From Marinomonas alcarazii (GTDB lineage: Bacteria > Pseudomonadota > Gammaproteobacteria > Pseudomonadales > Marinomonadaceae), in NCBI RefSeq assembly GCF_003208215.1, contig NZ_QKLW01000005.1, positions 1-64,000 on the forward strand: a stretch of 64,000 bases of DNA. The letters run 5' to 3'. Positions 53,217 through 62,824 of the stretch are shown piece by piece. The first letter of the stretch is position 1. Each line of letters starts with the position of its first letter. The translations under genes and the position numbers were made by a program. Below the pieces are notes generated by a model. It had not been told where the DNA came from. It saw only the letters and a program-made list of their open reading frames with translations, and did no database searches.

Positions 53217-54269
53217 ATGATAACTCAGACCAGCTCCTTATTATTAGAGACAAGAGACATACTGCATAAGTGGCTTAGCCTTGCCACCAGTGCCATTATG
53301 ATTTTTTTCTGCTTCGTAAATATCGTTATGTTAAACCAAGTAACTATCGGGGTTATTGATAGCGTCTTTGGGCTACTGAATCTATATTCTTTTAGAAAAG
53401 CTTTATTAGAAAAAACGCATGAATGGCATCATTATATGTTGGCTTTTTCAATGACTGTCGTTGTTTTATCTTCCTTTTATTTTGCAGATCTAAGAGCAGG
53501 TTCTATCTATTGGCTTCTTATTCTACCGCCTTTATATTGTCTATTAGCAGGTCCTAAACTTGGTCTTTTCTATACAATTATCTTGTCCTTACCTGCCCTT
53601 GCTATTTTATTCATTAAATCAGATACAGAAGACTTCCTTCCCTATCGGTCCATTCTTAATTTCGTATTAGCCTATTTTTTGTCCTACGGTATTTGCTATT
53701 TATACGAGAGTCAGTACGCAAAAAGCAGTCTACTACTCGAAAGAATGGCTTTCCAAGATCCATTAACAGGGGCGCAAAACCGTCATGCATTAAAACTGTT
53801 TTTTGACAATTTTAATAACGTACCGGTTGATCCATTCTTAAAATATGAAACAGAAGAAACTCGCTTATTGATCATTGATATTGACTATTTTAAAAGCGTA
53901 AATGATGAATTTGGTCATGATGTTGGTGATTCAGTGTTACTTGAAATGACTGAGCTACTTCACTATTTGATACATGATGAGCACGTTTATCGTATAGGCG
54001 GAGAAGAGTTTCTGATTACTTTGAAAAACCACACACAAAACCAGGCTTATGATTTTGCTGAAAAAATTCGAAAAGAAGTCGAAAAAACAGTGTTCCGAGC
54101 CCATCAACAAAGCATTAGAATCACCGTTAGTATTGGTATAGCACAACTTCAAAAAGGGCAATCCTTCAGAGAGTTTTTACGAGACGCCGACAAAAATCTC
54201 TACTCCGCAAAAAATAAAGGCCGTAATTTGGTCCATTATGGTCCCATGAATGTATCCGAGGCGGTTTAG
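53217..54269 (+). CDS. Membrane-bound diguanylate cyclase, tandem paralogue 1
   Basis: 350 residues. About six transmembrane helices in residues 18-165, then a GGDEF domain from DPLTGAQNRHALKLFFDN with metal-binding IDIDYFKSVNDEFGHDVGD and the intact active loop RIGGEEF. No RxxD inhibitory site precedes the loop. The sensor part is not a known MASE domain that I can name, and it is clearly homologous to that of the next gene. The gap to its paralogue is 53 bases, so both may be co-transcribed. Confidence 0.9.
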   Translation: MITQTSSLLLETRDILHKWLSLATSAIMIFFCFVNIVMLNQVTIGVIDSVFGLLNLYSFRKALLEKTHEWHHYMLAFSMTVVVLSSFYFADLRAGSIYWLLILPPLYCLLAGPKLGLFYTIILSLPALAILFIKSDTEDFLPYRSILNFVLAYFLSYGICYLYESQYAKSSLLLERMAFQDPLTGAQNRHALKLFFDNFNNVPVDPFLKYETEETRLLIIDIDYFKSVNDEFGHDVGDSVLLEMTELLHYLIHDEHVYRIGGEEFLITLKNHTQNQAYDFAEKIRKEVEKTVFRAHQQSIRITVSIGIAQLQKGQSFREFLRDADKNLYSAKNKGRNLVHYGPMNVSEAV

Positions 54270-54322
54270 TCGACTATGTTGATCTACGACTTTTTGACAC
54301 ATCCTCTTAAGCGAATTAATTC

Positions 54323-55324
54323 ATGATGACCACAAGACATCTTCCCCAAACGGCAGTCAGTCCGGCATCATTCCACAAATGGTTAAGCATCCTAATTTGT
54401 GCATTGAACAGCATATATTTCCTACTTAACATGATTACAATGCAAAAACTGGGAATTGGTGCCGTACAATTTATTGTCGCTATTTTTAGTGGTTATTGTT
54501 TTTATACTTCATCAAAAGGCCTATACCGACCTTGGCACAGCTACACTTTGCTTTCATTACTCACTCTCAACATTTTACTGTCTATCTCAATAATGGAGCT
54601 CGTAGCCGGCGCAACCTATTGGGGACTCGCCTTACCCTTCTGGTACTACAGTCTATTTGGTTTAAAAAAAGGCTTTATTTTTAGCGCTGTGGTGATTTTA
54701 TTGTCTGCGGTGGTCATACTTATTCGCACCGATACAAATATATTCATGCCGTTTAGAACGGTGTTTAACTTCACACTTGTCTATTGTTCTATTTGGCTTG
54801 TGTGTCATATTTACGAAGTTCAAAACCAAAAAACGAGTAAGTTTCTACGCTCTCTTGCATTACAAGACGGCCTGACAGATTTGCAAAATCGTCACGCTCT
54901 TAAAGCTGATTTTAGAGCCTTCCATAACAGCTTCGACTGTCTGCACATGCTGATTATTGATATTGACCACTTCAAAAACATCAATGATAAATATGGGCAT
55001 GATATTGGCGACTCTGTGCTTATTAACGTCGCGAATGTGTTGAAAGAGTGTGTTCAAGGCAAAGAAATCTATCGCTTAGGAGGCGAGGAATTTGTTGTTT
55101 TATATATAGATATTAGTGATATGGAAGCCTACACTAAGGCAGAAGAAATACGCATAGCAATAGAAAAAAGTGTATTCTACAGCCACAAGGAAGACATCAA
55201 ACTGACTGTAAGTATAGGCGTGAGTTCACTTCACCCCGACCATGAATTTGCCGATTTTCTTCGAGCTGCGGATCAAAAGCTCTATCAAGCAAAACATGAG
55301 GGTCGAAATAAAGTTTGTAGTTAA
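54323..55324 (+). CDS. Membrane-bound diguanylate cyclase, tandem paralogue 2
   Basis: 333 residues, same layout as its upstream neighbour: six hydrophobic helices, the shared stretches [23 protein letters not shown] and [14 protein letters not shown] (compare AGSIYWLLILPPLYCL and FLPYRSILNFVLAY in paralogue 1), then GGDEF with [19 protein letters not shown] and RLGGEEF. No inhibitory site. The pair arose by tandem duplication and has since diverged considerably. The last 4 bases overlap the convergent VF530 gene. Confidence 0.9.
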   Translation: MMTTRHLPQTAVSPASFHKWLSILICALNSIYFLLNMITMQKLGIGAVQFIVAIFSGYCFYTSSKGLYRPWHSYTLLSLLTLNILLSISIMELVAGATYWGLALPFWYYSLFGLKKGFIFSAVVILLSAVVILIRTDTNIFMPFRTVFNFTLVYCSIWLVCHIYEVQNQKTSKFLRSLALQDGLTDLQNRHALKADFRAFHNSFDCLHMLIIDIDHFKNINDKYGHDIGDSVLINVANVLKECVQGKEIYRLGGEEFVVLYIDISDMEAYTKAEEIRIAIEKSVFYSHKEDIKLTVSIGVSSLHPDHEFADFLRAADQKLYQAKHEGRNKVCS

Positions 55325-55542
55325 CGGCTAAAGGTTTCCAGAAAAAGCGCTTCAACCTTATCTCTCGCCCAAGGCGTTTTACGTAAAAATTTAAGACTGG
55401 ATTTAACCGATGGATCACTTTTAAAACAGTTAATATTGATACGAATTGCCAACTCTTCCCAACCATAATGTTCCACCAAATCGGTGACAACCTTCTCTAG
55501 TTTGACACCATGCAATGGGTTATTAGCTTGTGTTCCGACCAT
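55321..55542 (-). CDS. VF530 family (DUF2132) DNA-binding protein
   Basis: 73 residues, nearly the whole sequence being the VF530 domain: [54 protein letters not shown] and KVEALFL (segments quoted in part). The family has a helical fold and is named as DNA-binding in the databases; its role is unknown. It overlaps the end of the second diguanylate cyclase gene by 4 bases, tail to tail. Confidence 0.88.
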   Translation of the reverse strand: MVGTQANNPLHGVKLEKVVTDLVEHYGWEELAIRININCFKSDPSVKSSLKFLRKTPWARDKVEALFLETFSR

Positions 55543-55601
55543 ATCTACTTATTCCTGTGATTCAATTAACGAAGTAGCAAGAGTATACAGCAAGCAAGAA
55601 A

Positions 55602-55627
55602 AAGCCGCTTTAAAGATCATGCGGCTT
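55602..55627 (-). terminator. Rho-independent terminator of the sugar operon
   Basis: AAGCCGC (55602-55608) and GCGGCTT (55621-55627); on the minus strand the stem is followed by TTTTTCTTG. It lies 33 bases after the last gene of the sugar operon. Confidence 0.82.
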
Positions 55628-55659
55628 ATCCTTGTTTCAACCTAACTTAGTCTCAACAC

Positions 55660-56808
55660 CTAATGCTCTAAAGACACCCACTGACCATTTCTTTGGCTCG
55701 AAAGTACACTCGCTGAGATAAAGCGCATTCCATGTAACCCTGTTGCTAGAGTCGGTAAATCGGGGTTAAAAGTAGATGACAATAGCTGCTCTGCAAACTC
55801 AGCATACAAATTAGCAAACGCTTCTAAGTAACCTTCAGGGTGACCAGAAGGAATACGAGAAACCAATGTGGCCGCTTCGCTTAGATAACCATTACCGCGT
55901 CGGAGACGTTGGCTTGGTTCACCTAACACAGAATAAATCAGCTCATTAGGTGATTCCTGATGCCATTCTATGCCAGCTTTATCGCCATAAATCCGCAATG
56001 ACAAGGCATTCTCATTACCTGGCGCCACTTGGCTCGCCCACAAATGGCCTTTGGCTCCGTTTTCATAGCGCAGCAAAATATTAGCATCATCGTCCAAAGC
56101 TCGACCTTCTACCCAAGTGGATAAATCCGCTAAGATTTCTTTTGCCTGAGTATTACCAACAAAACACGCCAGCTGATAAGCATGGCTGCCAATGTCTCCC
56201 ATGCAACCTGCAATACCTGCCTGACTCGGATCAGACCGCCAAGCCGCTTGTTTATTACCAGTTTGCTCTAACGAATGTGTTAACCAATCCTGCACGTATT
56301 CCACTTGAATAGAACGAATTTTGCCAAGCTTTCCCGCCTTCACCATGGATCGTGCTTCGCGTACCATAGGATAAGCTGAATAATTATGGGTTAATAAAAA
56401 CTGCGCTTGGCTTGCTTGTGCAACTTGATAAAGTGCTTCTGCCTCTTCAAGAGTCGCGCTTAAAGGCTTATCACAAATCACGTGAATCCCTTGCTTTAAA
56501 AACGCCATCGCTACGGGAGCATGTAGGTGATTAGGTGTCACAATGGACACTACTTCAATACCATCGCTACGCTCGCTTTCTTGCTGTGCCATTTGCTCGA
56601 AATCCACATAAGATCGAGCAAGGCCAAGTACCTTCGCTGATCGCTCTGCTTTATCTTTCTGGCTCGATAAAGCTCCTGCCACCAGCTGATAATGATCATC
56701 AAGGCGAGCAGCAAACCGATGAACTTCACCGATAAACGCACCTTCACCGCCGCCAACCATGCCAAGACGTAAACGGCGCTTTTGTGTGTTTTCTTGTTTT
56801 CCCGACAT
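55660..56808 (-). CDS. Gfo/Idh/MocA family oxidoreductase (sugar C3-dehydrogenase candidate)
   Basis: 382 residues from the ATG at 56808, chosen because GGAGG lies eight bases upstream; the frame is open to 56889. Rossmann loop GMVGGGEGAFIGEVHR, catalytic Lys in VICDKPLSATLEEAE, and the MGDIGSHAYQLACF segment with the Asp and His that act in hydride transfer in this family. Such enzymes oxidise a sugar or inositol hydroxyl with bound NAD(P). Last gene of the leftward operon; it overlaps nothing and is followed by a terminator. Probably first or last redox step of a 3-keto sugar route (inference). Confidence 0.87.
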   Translation of the reverse strand: MSGKQENTQKRRLRLGMVGGGEGAFIGEVHRFAARLDDHYQLVAGALSSQKDKAERSAKVLGLARSYVDFEQMAQQESERSDGIEVVSIVTPNHLHAPVAMAFLKQGIHVICDKPLSATLEEAEALYQVAQASQAQFLLTHNYSAYPMVREARSMVKAGKLGKIRSIQVEYVQDWLTHSLEQTGNKQAAWRSDPSQAGIAGCMGDIGSHAYQLACFVGNTQAKEILADLSTWVEGRALDDDANILLRYENGAKGHLWASQVAPGNENALSLRIYGDKAGIEWHQESPNELIYSVLGEPSQRLRRGNGYLSEAATLVSRIPSGHPEGYLEAFANLYAEFAEQLLSSTFNPDLPTLATGLHGMRFISASVLSSQRNGQWVSLEH

Positions 56809-56827
56809 GTTCTTTCCCTCCAAACTA

Positions 56828-57880
56828 TTAGAGCCCCAACATACGACGATTCGCTTGCGCGTCGACACCGCTGTCAGCAAAATCATCAAAAGCTTTATCG
56901 GTCACGCGGATAATAAAGTCTTGGATATGCTGTGCGCCTTCACGGGCTCCATCTTCTGGATGCTTCAAACAACACTCCCATTCCAACACCGCCCAGCCTA
57001 CAAAATCATAAGTGGTGAGCTTAGAGAAGATCCCCTTGAAATCCACCTGACCATCGCCAATAGAACGAAAACGCCCAGGGCGATCTACCCAGTTCTGGAA
57101 ACCTCCATAAACACCACATTTTCCATTCAAATTAAGCTCTGCATCTTTGACATGGAACATCTTGATGCGGTCATGATAATGGTCAATAAAGGCCAAATAA
57201 TCCAAGTGTTGCAATACAAAATGGCTCGGATCATAAAGGATATTCGCTCGTGGATGATGATCTACTTCCTCGAGAAAACGCTCGAAGGTTACACCATCAT
57301 GAAGATCTTCACCGGGATGAATTTCGTAACACAGATCGACACCGACCTCATCAAAAGCGTCAAGGATCGGCTTCCAGCGACGCCCTAATTCAGCAAAGGC
57401 TTCTTCAACTAAGCCTGCTGGTCGTTGTGGCCAAGGGTAAAAATAAGGCCACGCCAGAGCACCAGAAAACGTCGCATGAGCCGTCAAGCCAAGACGCTGT
57501 GACGCCTTGGCTGCCATTTTAAGTTGCTCCACAGCCCAAGCTTGTCGTGCAGCAGGGTTGCCTCTTACGCTAGCATCCGCAAAACCATCAAACGCATCGT
57601 CATAGGCAGGATGCACTGCCACCAGCTGACCTTGTAAATGCGTAGACAACTCCGAGATAACCACGCCGTGTTTCGCTGCCGTCGCAATTAACTCATCACA
57701 GTATTTTTGGCTGCTCGCCGCCCGCTCCAGATCCATCAAACGCTTATCCCAAGTAGGAACTTGCACGCCTTTATAACCCAAAGCAGCAACCCAGCCACAA
57801 ATGGCATCAAAGCTATTAAAGGGCGCTTCATCGCCCACAAACTGCGCTAAAAAAATAGCGGGTCCTTGTATCGTCTTCAT
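56828..57880 (-). CDS. TIM-barrel sugar phosphate isomerase/epimerase-like protein
   Basis: 350 residues, AP endonuclease 2 / xylose isomerase-like TIM barrel. Putative divalent metal ligands are in order Glu (LCYEIHPGED), Asp-His (ILYDPSHF), His (MFHVKDAE) and Glu (AVLEWECC). Longer than the usual 270-290 because of an insert around FYPWPQRPAGLVEEAF. Members of this fold act as epimerases, inosose dehydratases or 3-keto-sugar eliminating enzymes. Separated by 9 bases from the oxidoreductase gene upstream. Confidence 0.85.
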   Translation of the reverse strand: MKTIQGPAIFLAQFVGDEAPFNSFDAICGWVAALGYKGVQVPTWDKRLMDLERAASSQKYCDELIATAAKHGVVISELSTHLQGQLVAVHPAYDDAFDGFADASVRGNPAARQAWAVEQLKMAAKASQRLGLTAHATFSGALAWPYFYPWPQRPAGLVEEAFAELGRRWKPILDAFDEVGVDLCYEIHPGEDLHDGVTFERFLEEVDHHPRANILYDPSHFVLQHLDYLAFIDHYHDRIKMFHVKDAELNLNGKCGVYGGFQNWVDRPGRFRSIGDGQVDFKGIFSKLTTYDFVGWAVLEWECCLKHPEDGAREGAQHIQDFIIRVTDKAFDDFADSGVDAQANRRMLGL

Positions 57881-57889
57881 AATTCCCTC

Positions 57890-59029
57890 CTAGAAACAAG
57901 CAGCAAGTAAGGCTTTAGCAGCTATTGGATCAAGCGCTCGTGGACGATCACAATGGGTGGTCATCTTGATAGATTGCCCACTCTCACCTGAAGCCAAAAT
58001 CGCCGTCATGACTTCCACACCATGCAAAGCTCTGTCCAGCGCACACATATGATCTCGCCCCATATGGATCGCCATTACCATTTCTGCCAAACCTGCAGTG
58101 CGATAATTCGCCTTTGCTAGCTCGCCATGAATTTGATTGGGCACGCCAAATGGGTGATCCCATACTTGCAAGGGTGTCTCACGACCATCCTGAATCAGCG
58201 ATACTTTCCCACCAAAAAAATTAGGGTCAGGCAAATACATAGAACCTTTACTGCCGTATAGCTCCATATGGGAATGTTGATGAGCCTTTACATCCCAACT
58301 TGCTCCTAACGTAATGACTGCGCCACTTTCAAAAGTCAAAATAGCATGTATAGTCGTCGGTGTTTCGACGTCTATCATCTCGCCAGATCTTGGTTGGCTG
58401 GTGATCTTGCGTTGTTTACGAGGAATCGCTGTCTTGGCAATTACCGATTCCACAGGACCTAATAATTGAATTAAATTAGCAATATAATACGGACCTAAAT
58501 CAAGAATAGGGCCACCACCAGGTTTAAAGAAAAAGTCCGGATTGGGATGCCAACTCTCCATTCCTGCGCTCATCACATGGCAAGTACCTGAGTACACTTC
58601 GCCAATTTCTCCCTTGTCCAATAAATGCCGTGCAAACTGATGGGAGCCACCCATAAAGGTGTCAGGGGCACTCCCGACTTTTAACCCCTTCTTGAGTGAG
58701 AGCGCTTTCATTTTTTGCCCTTCTTCAAGACTCAAAACCAAAGGCTTTTCTGAATAAACATGCTTACCCGCTTCTAGAGCCTGCATACTCACGGCATAAT
58801 GCGCTGCGGGGATGGTTAAATTAACAATAATATCAATATCTTGTGAGGCTAATAATTGATCTACTGTACGCGATTCAATGCCGTACTTCTGTGCTTTCGT
58901 TACCGCCAATTCAGTGTTTAAATCCGCACAGGCTAAAATTTTGAAACCGCAAAACTGTGGCGCCAAAGACAAATAACTGTCCGAAATATTTCCGCAACCA
59001 ATCAGCCCAACATTTAAAATCGTTTTCAT
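57890..59029 (-). CDS. Gfo/Idh/MocA family oxidoreductase, second copy
   Basis: 379 residues, different from the one at 55660. Rossmann loop VGLIGCGNISDSYL, catalytic Lys in VYSEKPLVLSLEEGQ, then GGGPILDLGPYYIANLIQLLGPV, in which Asp and Tyr occupy the positions of the usual Asp/His. The C-terminal domain ends in GVEVMTAILASGESGQSI, typical of sugar-active members. Overlaps the upstream isomerase gene by 4 bases, so the two are translationally coupled. Confidence 0.87.
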   Translation of the reverse strand: MKTILNVGLIGCGNISDSYLSLAPQFCGFKILACADLNTELAVTKAQKYGIESRTVDQLLASQDIDIIVNLTIPAAHYAVSMQALEAGKHVYSEKPLVLSLEEGQKMKALSLKKGLKVGSAPDTFMGGSHQFARHLLDKGEIGEVYSGTCHVMSAGMESWHPNPDFFFKPGGGPILDLGPYYIANLIQLLGPVESVIAKTAIPRKQRKITSQPRSGEMIDVETPTTIHAILTFESGAVITLGASWDVKAHQHSHMELYGSKGSMYLPDPNFFGGKVSLIQDGRETPLQVWDHPFGVPNQIHGELAKANYRTAGLAEMVMAIHMGRDHMCALDRALHGVEVMTAILASGESGQSIKMTTHCDRPRALDPIAAKALLAACF

Positions 59030-59790
59030 ACTGTTGCTCCTTTTGCTAAGGCCTGCGCCCCTTTTAGGGCTCGATTGGCAAAACGCGATAAATCATTAGG
59101 GTTATCATGCTCCATCACAAACGCGTTGGCAGGCGTTGAACGCACTACTGGCCACCAGTCTCGCCAAGGCAAAGTTCCGTGGGTAAAATCAGCCCAGCCA
59201 TCTTCATCTTGGCATTCGCCTTCTGGGGCGATGTCTTTTAAATGCACAGCGCAAATTCGGTCACGATACCTAGAGAGCCACTCAGCCGGATCCTGACCCC
59301 CTCTGACTACCCAAGACACATCCATTTCCCATTTAATATTCGGGCCACCTTCTAGAATCAACGACATTGGCAAAGAGCCATCGGCTAACGGTTCAAACTC
59401 AAAATTATGATTGTGCCAAGCAAATTCAAAACCAGCATTGATGGTTTTTTCTCTAATAGTTTCTAAGCGCTGCCCGAATTCAAACCAACCTTGTGCACTA
59501 TCTGGCCGTTGATCGGGCATAATAAAGGGGCAAATAATGGTGTGCATATTTAGCGTCTTAGCGATATACAAAGCTTGCTGAATGTTATTTTCCAACATAG
59601 CCAAATCAAAATGTCCGGTTGGCATAGTTAACTGATGCTTAACTAATAAGCTTTTCAGCTCATCCAATTGGCCATACAAGCCGCCATAACCTTCTACCTC
59701 TCTGTAACCTACTTGATGTAAAAGGCTAAATACCTCATCAAGAGATTGTGTATTGCGGGCACTATAAAGCTGAAATGAAAATTCGGTCAT
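59026..59790 (-). CDS. TIM-barrel sugar phosphate isomerase/epimerase-like protein, second copy
   Basis: 254 residues, compact xylose isomerase-like TIM barrel. Likely metal residues: Glu in REVEGYGGLYG, His and Glu in FAWHNHNFEFEP, Asp in WEMDVSWVVRGG, His in AVHLKDIAPEGE and Glu in FVMEHDNP. Shorter than and only distantly related to the product of 56828. Start ATG 59790. Located between the ABC transporter genes and the second oxidoreductase. Confidence 0.85.
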   Translation of the reverse strand: MTEFSFQLYSARNTQSLDEVFSLLHQVGYREVEGYGGLYGQLDELKSLLVKHQLTMPTGHFDLAMLENNIQQALYIAKTLNMHTIICPFIMPDQRPDSAQGWFEFGQRLETIREKTINAGFEFAWHNHNFEFEPLADGSLPMSLILEGGPNIKWEMDVSWVVRGGQDPAEWLSRYRDRICAVHLKDIAPEGECQDEDGWADFTHGTLPWRDWWPVVRSTPANAFVMEHDNPNDLSRFANRALKGAQALAKGATV

Positions 59791-59828
59791 ATCGTTTCCT
59801 TTTTATTTTTATTGCGATAATTATTGGC

Positions 59829-60902
59829 TTAAAGGCGTACTTCACCTTGCTTAGCAAAGAGATGAGCTTTTTTCGGATCAAGATAAATATCAGCGTCTTC
59901 ATCCCATTTAAGCTGATGATCTCCATGAACTTTTACCGACCATTTACGGCCCATAAAATCAAACCAAACAATGGTTTCATCCCCCATTGGTTCTAAGATA
60001 TCAATCTTGGCAGAAATCAATTTCACATAACCATCACGAGGTTCAAGCGCCAAATGCTCAGGCCGAATTCCCAAAAAAGCGTTCTCGTCATGATCACCTT
60101 GATTAATAAACTCATAGCCCATTAAGTTGACTCGGTAATCTTGATAAACGAAATTTTCGCCTACGATGCGGCCTTCCAACAAATTCATGCTTGGCGAGCC
60201 AATAAACTGCGCTACAAAGAGATTACAGGGCTTATGATAAATATCCGCTGGCGTACTTAATTGCTGAATTTCGCCATTTTTCATGATGGCAATCCGATCC
60301 GCTAAGGTGAGCGCTTCTACTTGATCATGAGTCACATACACCATGGTATTTTTTAATTTTTGATGCAAACGCTTAATTTCTACCCGTAAATCCGCGCGCA
60401 ACTTAGCGTCTAAATTCGATAAAGGCTCATCGAATAAAAACACCTCAACATCTCGTACTAAGGCTCGCCCTATCGCCACACGTTGACGCTGCCCACCAGA
60501 CAATTCTGAAGGTTTGCGGTGCAATAGAGGCTCTATTTGCAAAATTTTAGAAGCACGATCGACTCGCTCGCGAATCTCACCTTTGGCCATGCCTTTCACT
60601 TTCAAACCAAAAGACAAATTCTTTTCCACTGTCATCTGCGGATACAAAGCATAAGACTGGAATACCATGCCAATACCACGATCTTTAGGCTCCTCCCAAG
60701 TCACATTGCGATCATTGATCCAAATCTGCCCTGCAGAGATATCCAATAAGCCAGCGATGCAATTAAGCAAAGTCGATTTTCCACAACCGGAAGACCCTAA
60801 AAGAACCAAAAACTCACCCTTTTTAATATTAAGATTAAGTTGCTTTAAAACATGGGCATCTTGGTACTTAAGATCCAATTCTTTAATAGATATACTGTTC
60901 AT
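59829..60902 (-). CDS. Carbohydrate ABC transporter ATP-binding protein (UgpC/MalK type)
   Basis: 357 residues. Walker A GSSGCGKS, signature LSGGQRQRVAIGRAL, Walker B VFLFDEPLSNLDAKLR, switch His in VYVTHDQVEAL, and a C-terminal MalK-type regulatory TOBE domain (FLGIRPEHLALEPRDGYVKL). Energises the importer formed with the two permeases and the binding protein upstream. Four-base gap to the preceding permease gene. Confidence 0.95.
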   Translation of the reverse strand: MNSISIKELDLKYQDAHVLKQLNLNIKKGEFLVLLGSSGCGKSTLLNCIAGLLDISAGQIWINDRNVTWEEPKDRGIGMVFQSYALYPQMTVEKNLSFGLKVKGMAKGEIRERVDRASKILQIEPLLHRKPSELSGGQRQRVAIGRALVRDVEVFLFDEPLSNLDAKLRADLRVEIKRLHQKLKNTMVYVTHDQVEALTLADRIAIMKNGEIQQLSTPADIYHKPCNLFVAQFIGSPSMNLLEGRIVGENFVYQDYRVNLMGYEFINQGDHDENAFLGIRPEHLALEPRDGYVKLISAKIDILEPMGDETIVWFDFMGRKWSVKVHGDHQLKWDEDADIYLDPKKAHLFAKQGEVRL

Positions 60903-60906
60903 AGTC

Positions 60907-61800
60907 TTACCCCTTCACCGCGCCAGCCGCTATGCCACGCACAAAATATTTGCCAGACAACAAGTAAATAGCCAACGGCACAAGCGCCGTAAGAATCGTT
61001 GCGGCCATATTCACGTTGTATTCACGTACGCCAAATGTTGTTGCCACTATATTGTTTAATTGCACTGTCATGGGTAAGTTCTCACGACCCGCAAAAATTA
61101 ACCCCAATAAGTAGTCATTCCAAATCCCGGTAGTTTGTAAAATCACCGCAACGACTGTCACAGGAATGGATAACGGCATCATGATTTGAAAGAAGATCTG
61201 CCAAAAATTTGCGCCATCTACTCGCGCAGCTTTAAATAATTCATCGGGTAACGATGAAAAATAATTGCGGAATAACAAGGTCATGATCGGCATACCAAAG
61301 ATGGTGTGAATCAAAATAATCCCAGTTAAAGAACCATAAAGTCCCACTTCACGAAGGAAAATAATCAGTGGAAAGATCACCACTTGAAATGGCACAAAAG
61401 CCCCAAACAAGAGAATGCCAAACAATAAATTAGAGCCTTTAAAGCGCCAAAAGGACAAAGCATAACCGTTAATCGAACCTAGGATGATAGAAATCGCCAC
61501 ACTCGGAATGGTGATCTTCACCGAGTTCCAAAAGCCTGTTTGAATGCCATTACATTCCACCCCAGAACATGCCTCGCCCCATGCCTTTACCCATGCAGCA
61601 AAACTTGGGTCGCCAGGTAACGAAAAAAGCTCCCCTAAGCGAATCTCAGACATGCCTTTTAGCGATGTAATCAACATCACGTACAAAGGAATACAAAAGA
61701 AAACGGCAGCACTGAATAAAAATGCATAAACACCAAGCCGTGAGACTGTGGTTTTTTTCGGTTTTGGCCCATGTGGACCAGTTAATTGAATCTGTTCCAT
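60907..61800 (-). CDS. Carbohydrate ABC transporter permease (MalG type)
   Basis: 297 residues, six transmembrane helices. The EAA coupling loop is DELFKAARVDGANFWQIFFQ. A conserved periplasmic insert with two cysteines (EACSGVECNGIQ) lies between helices 1 and 2. Opens EQIQLTGPHGPKPKKTTVSR, a hydrophilic N-terminus as in AglG/GtsC-type sugar permeases. Nine bases downstream of the other permease gene. Confidence 0.93.
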   Translation of the reverse strand: MEQIQLTGPHGPKPKKTTVSRLGVYAFLFSAAVFFCIPLYVMLITSLKGMSEIRLGELFSLPGDPSFAAWVKAWGEACSGVECNGIQTGFWNSVKITIPSVAISIILGSINGYALSFWRFKGSNLLFGILLFGAFVPFQVVIFPLIIFLREVGLYGSLTGIILIHTIFGMPIMTLLFRNYFSSLPDELFKAARVDGANFWQIFFQIMMPLSIPVTVVAVILQTTGIWNDYLLGLIFAGRENLPMTVQLNNIVATTFGVREYNVNMAATILTALVPLAIYLLSGKYFVRGIAAGAVKG

Positions 61801-61809
61801 GATCGACTC

Positions 61810-62727
61810 CTAATGTTTGGCTGGACGAACATATTCGCGATAAATCCAGGGACCAATTACCAAGAGCACTGGAAGCAACATCATGGTTGCCGCCGCCATT
61901 CCCAAGCCCACATTGCCACGGGCTGTAATGTGATCAATAACGAACTTCGCAGGCATTTCCGTCGACATACCAGGGCCGCCACCAGTTTGCGCGACAATCA
62001 GGTCATACACTCGCACGACACCAACGGCTAGTAATACGACGGAGGTAATCATTACTGGTCGCATCATTGGCAAAACGATAAAGAGGTAGGTTCTCCACGC
62101 TGGAATACCATCCACACGAGCCGCTTTCCAGATTTCGCCATCAATGCCTCGTAAACCTGCCAACATCAGAGCCATTACTAACCCAGACGACTGCCAAACG
62201 GCGGCGATTAATACACCATAAAGTGCGTACTGCGGATCAACCAAAGGCGCGAATTCAAATGATTCCCAACCCATACGTTGAATAACATTTTGAACGCCAA
62301 GAGAAGGCTCCATCATCCATTGCCACACCAAGCCAGTCACGACCAAGGACATCGCATAGGGATACAAAAACAAAGTCCTAAAGCCGCTTTCAAAACGGAC
62401 TTTCTGATCAAGAAACACCGCCATAAAAAAGCCCGAGACTAAACAAAAGGCAATGAATAAAATTCCATACAAAAATAAGTTTTCTACAGACACCACCCAC
62501 CGGGACGTTCCCCAGAGGCGTTCATATTGGTCTAATCCGACCCAATTAAAGTTTGGAAACAAGCGTGATTTCGTGAACGAAAGCATCACCGAATAACCGA
62601 CACAAACCACAAATACGCCAATTGCAACAATCGCCATGGGCGCACTTGCTAATAACGAAGAAATTTGAATTCGTTTCGTACGTCGCGGGGTCGATACTTT
62701 TGCTGTATTAGCCATAGTCTCTTCCAT
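61810..62727 (-). CDS. Sugar ABC transporter permease (MalF type)
   Basis: 305 residues from the ATG at 62727, which has AAGGAG six bases upstream; the frame is open to 62751. Six helices, EAA loop GEIWKAARVDGIPAWRTYL, preceded by GLVMALMLAGL. The cytoplasmic N-terminus is Lys/Arg rich (TPRRTKRIQ). Follows the binding-protein gene across a 97-base gap that holds a hairpin. Confidence 0.93.
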   Translation of the reverse strand: MEETMANTAKVSTPRRTKRIQISSLLASAPMAIVAIGVFVVCVGYSVMLSFTKSRLFPNFNWVGLDQYERLWGTSRWVVSVENLFLYGILFIAFCLVSGFFMAVFLDQKVRFESGFRTLFLYPYAMSLVVTGLVWQWMMEPSLGVQNVIQRMGWESFEFAPLVDPQYALYGVLIAAVWQSSGLVMALMLAGLRGIDGEIWKAARVDGIPAWRTYLFIVLPMMRPVMITSVVLLAVGVVRVYDLIVAQTGGGPGMSTEMPAKFVIDHITARGNVGLGMAAATMMLLPVLLVIGPWIYREYVRPAKH

Positions 62728-62758
62728 CTTAAACTCCTTTTTGAAACACAAGAATTGA

Positions 62759-62805
62759 CCGCCAGTACTGCATCTTCAGCACTAAATACTAGAGAAAACT
62801 GGTGG
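62759..62805 (-). promoter_or_regulatory. Intercistronic stem-loop after the sugar-binding protein gene
   Basis: CCGCCAGT (62759-62766) pairs with ACTGGTGG (62798-62805) with one wobble, and AGTACTG/CAGCACT can extend the structure inward. No U-run. It has the same placement as the hairpins after urtA and dctP. Confidence 0.5.
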
Positions 62806-62824
62806 TTATTCTGATTATCGAAGG

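Noticed and set aside
56759..57388. 209-codon plus-strand frame across the oxidoreductase/isomerase junction
   Set aside because: Antisense to two clear genes of the sugar operon; its sequence shows no domain and it results from codon bias of the genes below.
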